A stretch of 64,000 bases of DNA from an uncultured Neglectibacter sp. GTDB taxonomy: Bacteria; Bacillota; Clostridia; Oscillospirales; Acutalibacteraceae. The notes beneath the pieces are model-generated. The model worked only from the letters and a program-made list of their open reading frames with translations, searched no databases and was not told where the DNA came from. The position numbers and the translations under genes were made by a program. Below, piece by piece: positions 61,163 to 64,000 of this stretch. Where the stretch lies: NCBI GenBank assembly GCA_947647615.1, contig CANSKS010000008.1, positions 1-64,000 of the forward strand, read 5' to 3'. How positions within the stretch are numbered: the first letter of the stretch is position 1; every line of letters begins with the position of its first letter.

Positions 61163-62575
61163 ATGCACAACAGACGACGAATAAAACTCTCTAAGCGTCT
61201 TGCCATACGGGGCGGCTTGTCGCTGGTTTTGGTAATAGCCCTTTGTGTATCCTCGTTTGCCGTTGTAACCGCGAACACAGTTTCCGCCAATGTGATCGAC
61301 GGCGATAACGCCTATTCTTTTCCCATGCTCAGTACGGATTTGGAAACTATCCTGGGCCAGGCGGAAAGCCAGGGCATGCCTCCTTTAGAGGCGTTGGATA
61401 CTGCGGAGCGGGTACAAAATACCACCACGGTTTATGTGCGCAGAGGCGTCAATTTCATTGTGAACGAGGCCGGCCGGGAAACGCGGCTGGTGGCCTATGA
61501 GGGTGAAACAGTAGAAGAGGCCCTCCAGGAAAGCAACATTCTTTTGAAGGAAGCCGACGAGGTCTCCCCTCCCCTGGAAACGGTGATCACGGAAGACACT
61601 TCTGTTGAGATTGTTCGGGCGTGTACGGTTATTGTCACGGCCGATGGGAAATCCCAGACAGTGTCCCTCAGCGGCGCGACAGTAGGGGATGCCCTGAAAA
61701 AGGCCGGTGTAACTCTTGGGAAAGAAGATTCTGTAAGCTTCCCGGAGGAAGAGCCGCTGTTTGAGAAAATGAACATCCGTGTGGTGCGCGTTACCAAAAT
61801 AAAGGTCACGGCCGATGGCGAAACGAAGGAATACAAAGTGGCGGCCCAATCTGTGGCCGACGCGTTAAAGAAATGCGGAATTTCTTTGGGGGAAGAAGAT
61901 CGTCTCTCCTGCAAGCCTACCGAAAAATTAAAGGAAGGCATGAAGATCACCATCCAAAGGGTGACTAAAGAAGAAACCAAGGTCGCGGAAGAGATTCCTT
62001 ACGAAACAGTTTATGAAGATACCGACGAGCTCTATGAGGGCGAAACTCAGGTAAAGACCGAGGGCGTGGCCGGCGAAAAGGAAGTGCGCTACGAAGTCCT
62101 TTTGGTAGATGGCAAGGAAGAAAGCAAAACTGTTCTGGGGGAAAAAGTTTTAAAGGAGCCTGTGGCGGAGGTAGTCCTTCGGGGCACTTCTGAAAAGGAA
62201 GAAGACGGCGATAACGATGACGAAAACAATATAGAGGCGCCCGAGGGCACCTTTATAGACTGTAACGGCAATGTGGTTTCCTATTCCCGTGTGCTCACAG
62301 GAGACTGTACCGCTGCCTATATTCCCGGCGGCACCACTTCTATTGGCATGGTAGCCGAGTACGGCGTCATTGCGGTGAACCCCGATATTATCCCTTATGG
62401 GACACGGCTTTACGTGGCCTCTCCCGACGGCAGTGTAGTTTACGGCTATGGCGTAGCCGGCGATACCGGCGGGGCTTGTATGTCGGGCCTAATTATCGCG
62501 GACCTCTATTATAATACGTTGGAAGAGTGCAGTATTATTGGCCGCAGGGTTATGAATGTGTATGTTCTTTCTTAA
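61163..62575 (+). CDS. YabE-like cell-wall protein: DUF348 repeats, G5, C-terminal 3D domain
   Basis: Repeated VTADGKSQTVSLSGATVGDALKKAGVTL / VTADGETKEYKVAAQSVADALKKCGISL; 3D domain DIIPYGTRLYV...VAGDTGG. Start 61163 since promoter lies at 61091-61119. Confidence 0.9.
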   Translation: MHNRRRIKLSKRLAIRGGLSLVLVIALCVSSFAVVTANTVSANVIDGDNAYSFPMLSTDLETILGQAESQGMPPLEALDTAERVQNTTTVYVRRGVNFIVNEAGRETRLVAYEGETVEEALQESNILLKEADEVSPPLETVITEDTSVEIVRACTVIVTADGKSQTVSLSGATVGDALKKAGVTLGKEDSVSFPEEEPLFEKMNIRVVRVTKIKVTADGETKEYKVAAQSVADALKKCGISLGEEDRLSCKPTEKLKEGMKITIQRVTKEETKVAEEIPYETVYEDTDELYEGETQVKTEGVAGEKEVRYEVLLVDGKEESKTVLGEKVLKEPVAEVVLRGTSEKEEDGDNDDENNIEAPEGTFIDCNGNVVSYSRVLTGDCTAAYIPGGTTSIGMVAEYGVIAVNPDIIPYGTRLYVASPDGSVVYGYGVAGDTGGACMSGLIIADLYYNTLEECSIIGRRVMNVYVLS

Positions 62576-62584
62576 AAGGAGCAA

Positions 62585-62616
62585 AAAGGGCCTCAAAGGT
62601 TGAGGCCCTTTTTTTG
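62585..62616 (+). terminator. Terminator after YabE-like gene
   Basis: AAAGGGCCTCAA AGG TTGAGGCCCTTT then TTTTTG. Confidence 0.9.
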
Positions 62617-62650
62617 TGTCCGGAGAGCGAAAGTGGCTGGAAGCGGGTAC

Positions 62651-62679
62651 TTGTAATTTCCTTTGGCCCCGGATATAAT
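62651..62679 (+). promoter_or_regulatory. Putative sigma-A promoter
   Basis: TTGTAA - 17 nt - TATAAT. Confidence 0.6.
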
Positions 62680-62716
62680 AGGAGAGAAACAAGGCACAAG
62701 AGAAAGGGGATTTGGC

Positions 62717-63010
62717 ATGCAGTATTTTTACGCGATCTTATGGTTCGCCGTGGGTTTGATCCTTATTTTTTCTATTTCCAAAGAAAATAAGATTTTCTAT
62801 TTTGCCGGCAGCTTTTTTCTGCTGCTGGGCGCTTGGTGGCTGGCAGATGCCTTGCTGCCGGAGGTAAATTTGTTTGCCGGCGGCTGGGGAATCGCGTTAA
62901 AGTGCCTGAGCGGCGCGGCGCTGGTGGTGCTTGTCATATGCTTTTTGCGGAATTACCAAAAAGGGAAGCGAGAGAGCGAAAAGCAACCCACTTCCAAAGA
63001 GGATTTTTGA
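62717..63010 (+). CDS. Small membrane protein, unknown
   Basis: Three hydrophobic segments (MQYFYAILWFAVGLILIFSI...); RBS AAAGGGG before ATG 62717. Confidence 0.65.
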   Translation: MQYFYAILWFAVGLILIFSISKENKIFYFAGSFFLLLGAWWLADALLPEVNLFAGGWGIALKCLSGAALVVLVICFLRNYQKGKRESEKQPTSKEDF

Positions 63011-63057
63011 GAAAGCCGTAAACGCCGCCAAAAGGCGGGCAAAGAGGGGAACAGAAA

Positions 63058-63987
63058 ATGGAAGCGTTACTCACCATTACCACCAAGGTCGCGGTTATGC
63101 TTTTTATGATCGCCGTGGGATATGTCATTACCAAAAAAGGGATGCTCACGCAGCAGGGCGCTTCGGAGATCACAGCCCTGCTGCTAAAGATTGTGACGCC
63201 CTGCCTGATCATTTCCTCCTTTCTCACTGCGGGAGACGATCTCAAGCCCTTTGAAATGCTGTTGTCCGCAATTTTAGCGGCTTTGGCCATTTGTCTCAGC
63301 ATAGGCGTAAGCCTGCTGGCCTTTCGCAAAGAGCCGCCGGAGCGGCGGAAGGTGTTGCGCTTCGCCGTTATTTTTAGCAACACGGGCTTTATGGGAATTC
63401 CCCTTGTGCAGGGGATCGTGGGAGAAAAGGGCGTGGTTTACGGCTCCTTTTTTGTGGCGGTTTTTAATTTGTTTTGCTGGACCTATGGTTACCGCATGAT
63501 GAACAAGGGAGGCCGGCTGAACCTGAAAACTCTCCTGCTGAACCCAGGGCTCATCGGGCTGGCGGTAGGGCTTCCCATCTATTTTTTGAAGCTGCCCATT
63601 CCGGCGGTGCTTTCGGAGCCCATCAACTTCTTCGCGGGGCTCAACACACCCTTGGCCATGCTGGTAATAGGCAGTTACGTGGCCAAAGTGGACCTGCGGT
63701 CTTTCGTCTCCGATATGGCGGTGTACCAGGCCTCGGCCCTGCGGCTGCTGGTTGCCCCTGCTCTGTTTGTGGGCCTCATGCTGCTTCTGCGCCCGGAAAA
63801 AGATTTGTTTATTGGATTCGTGATCCAGGCCAGTTGCCCGGCTGCCGCCAATACGGTGCTTTTCGCGGTGCAGTACCAGGGCGATTCTCCCCTGGCCTCC
63901 AAAACCGTGGCAGTTTCTACCGTGCTTTCTATTCTCACCATCCCGGTGCTCACTATGATCGCCCAGCTGCTCACGGGGATGCTTTGA
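63058..63987 (+). CDS. AEC family transporter (auxin efflux carrier-like)
   Basis: FAVIFSNTGFMGIPLVQGIVGEKGVVYGSFFVAVFNLFCWTYG; C-terminal ASCPAAANTVLFAVQYQGDSPLASKTVAVSTVLSILTIPVL. Confidence 0.92.
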   Translation: MEALLTITTKVAVMLFMIAVGYVITKKGMLTQQGASEITALLLKIVTPCLIISSFLTAGDDLKPFEMLLSAILAALAICLSIGVSLLAFRKEPPERRKVLRFAVIFSNTGFMGIPLVQGIVGEKGVVYGSFFVAVFNLFCWTYGYRMMNKGGRLNLKTLLLNPGLIGLAVGLPIYFLKLPIPAVLSEPINFFAGLNTPLAMLVIGSYVAKVDLRSFVSDMAVYQASALRLLVAPALFVGLMLLLRPEKDLFIGFVIQASCPAAANTVLFAVQYQGDSPLASKTVAVSTVLSILTIPVLTMIAQLLTGML

Positions 63988-64000
63988 GAAGGAAGGCCGG

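Overview
This window is a chromosomal replication-origin region from a Gram-positive, Clostridia/Oscillospiraceae-like bacterium (lineage inferred from gene content and order only). The left part is mostly minus strand: guaB, serS, parB, parA, a second ParB/Noc-like gene, rsmG, mnmG, mnmE, jag, yidC, yidD, rnpA, rpmH. The plus-strand origin block follows: dnaA, a DnaA-box cluster, dnaN, yaaA-like S4, recF, remB-like, gyrB, gyrA. To the right is an accessory area: a GH39/LplABC-like/YesMN-like sugar locus; a second CUT1 sugar ABC locus with an AraC regulator and a degenerate uroporphyrinogen-decarboxylase (UroD) superfamily protein; an esterase, NUDIX and DUF1015 proteins; a Gld-like ABC operon with a DUF4340 protein; an orphan substrate-binding lipoprotein; rplM-rpsI; an orphan anaerobic-sulfatase-maturase-like radical SAM protein; an SLH-GH5 surface enzyme; a YabE-like DUF348/G5/3D protein; and an AEC transporter. 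Two tRNA genes (Glu, Met) and two perfect parS palindromes are directly readable. I found no CRISPR array, rRNA, transposon or prophage. I cannot point to one unmistakable new system. The best leads are two UroD-superfamily paralogues with contrasting zinc motifs, the Gld-like/DUF4340 operon, a mutually exclusive hairpin arrangement upstream of the YabE-like gene, and a hairpin that buries a ribosome-binding site. All product calls are from reading protein sequence; no database search was run.
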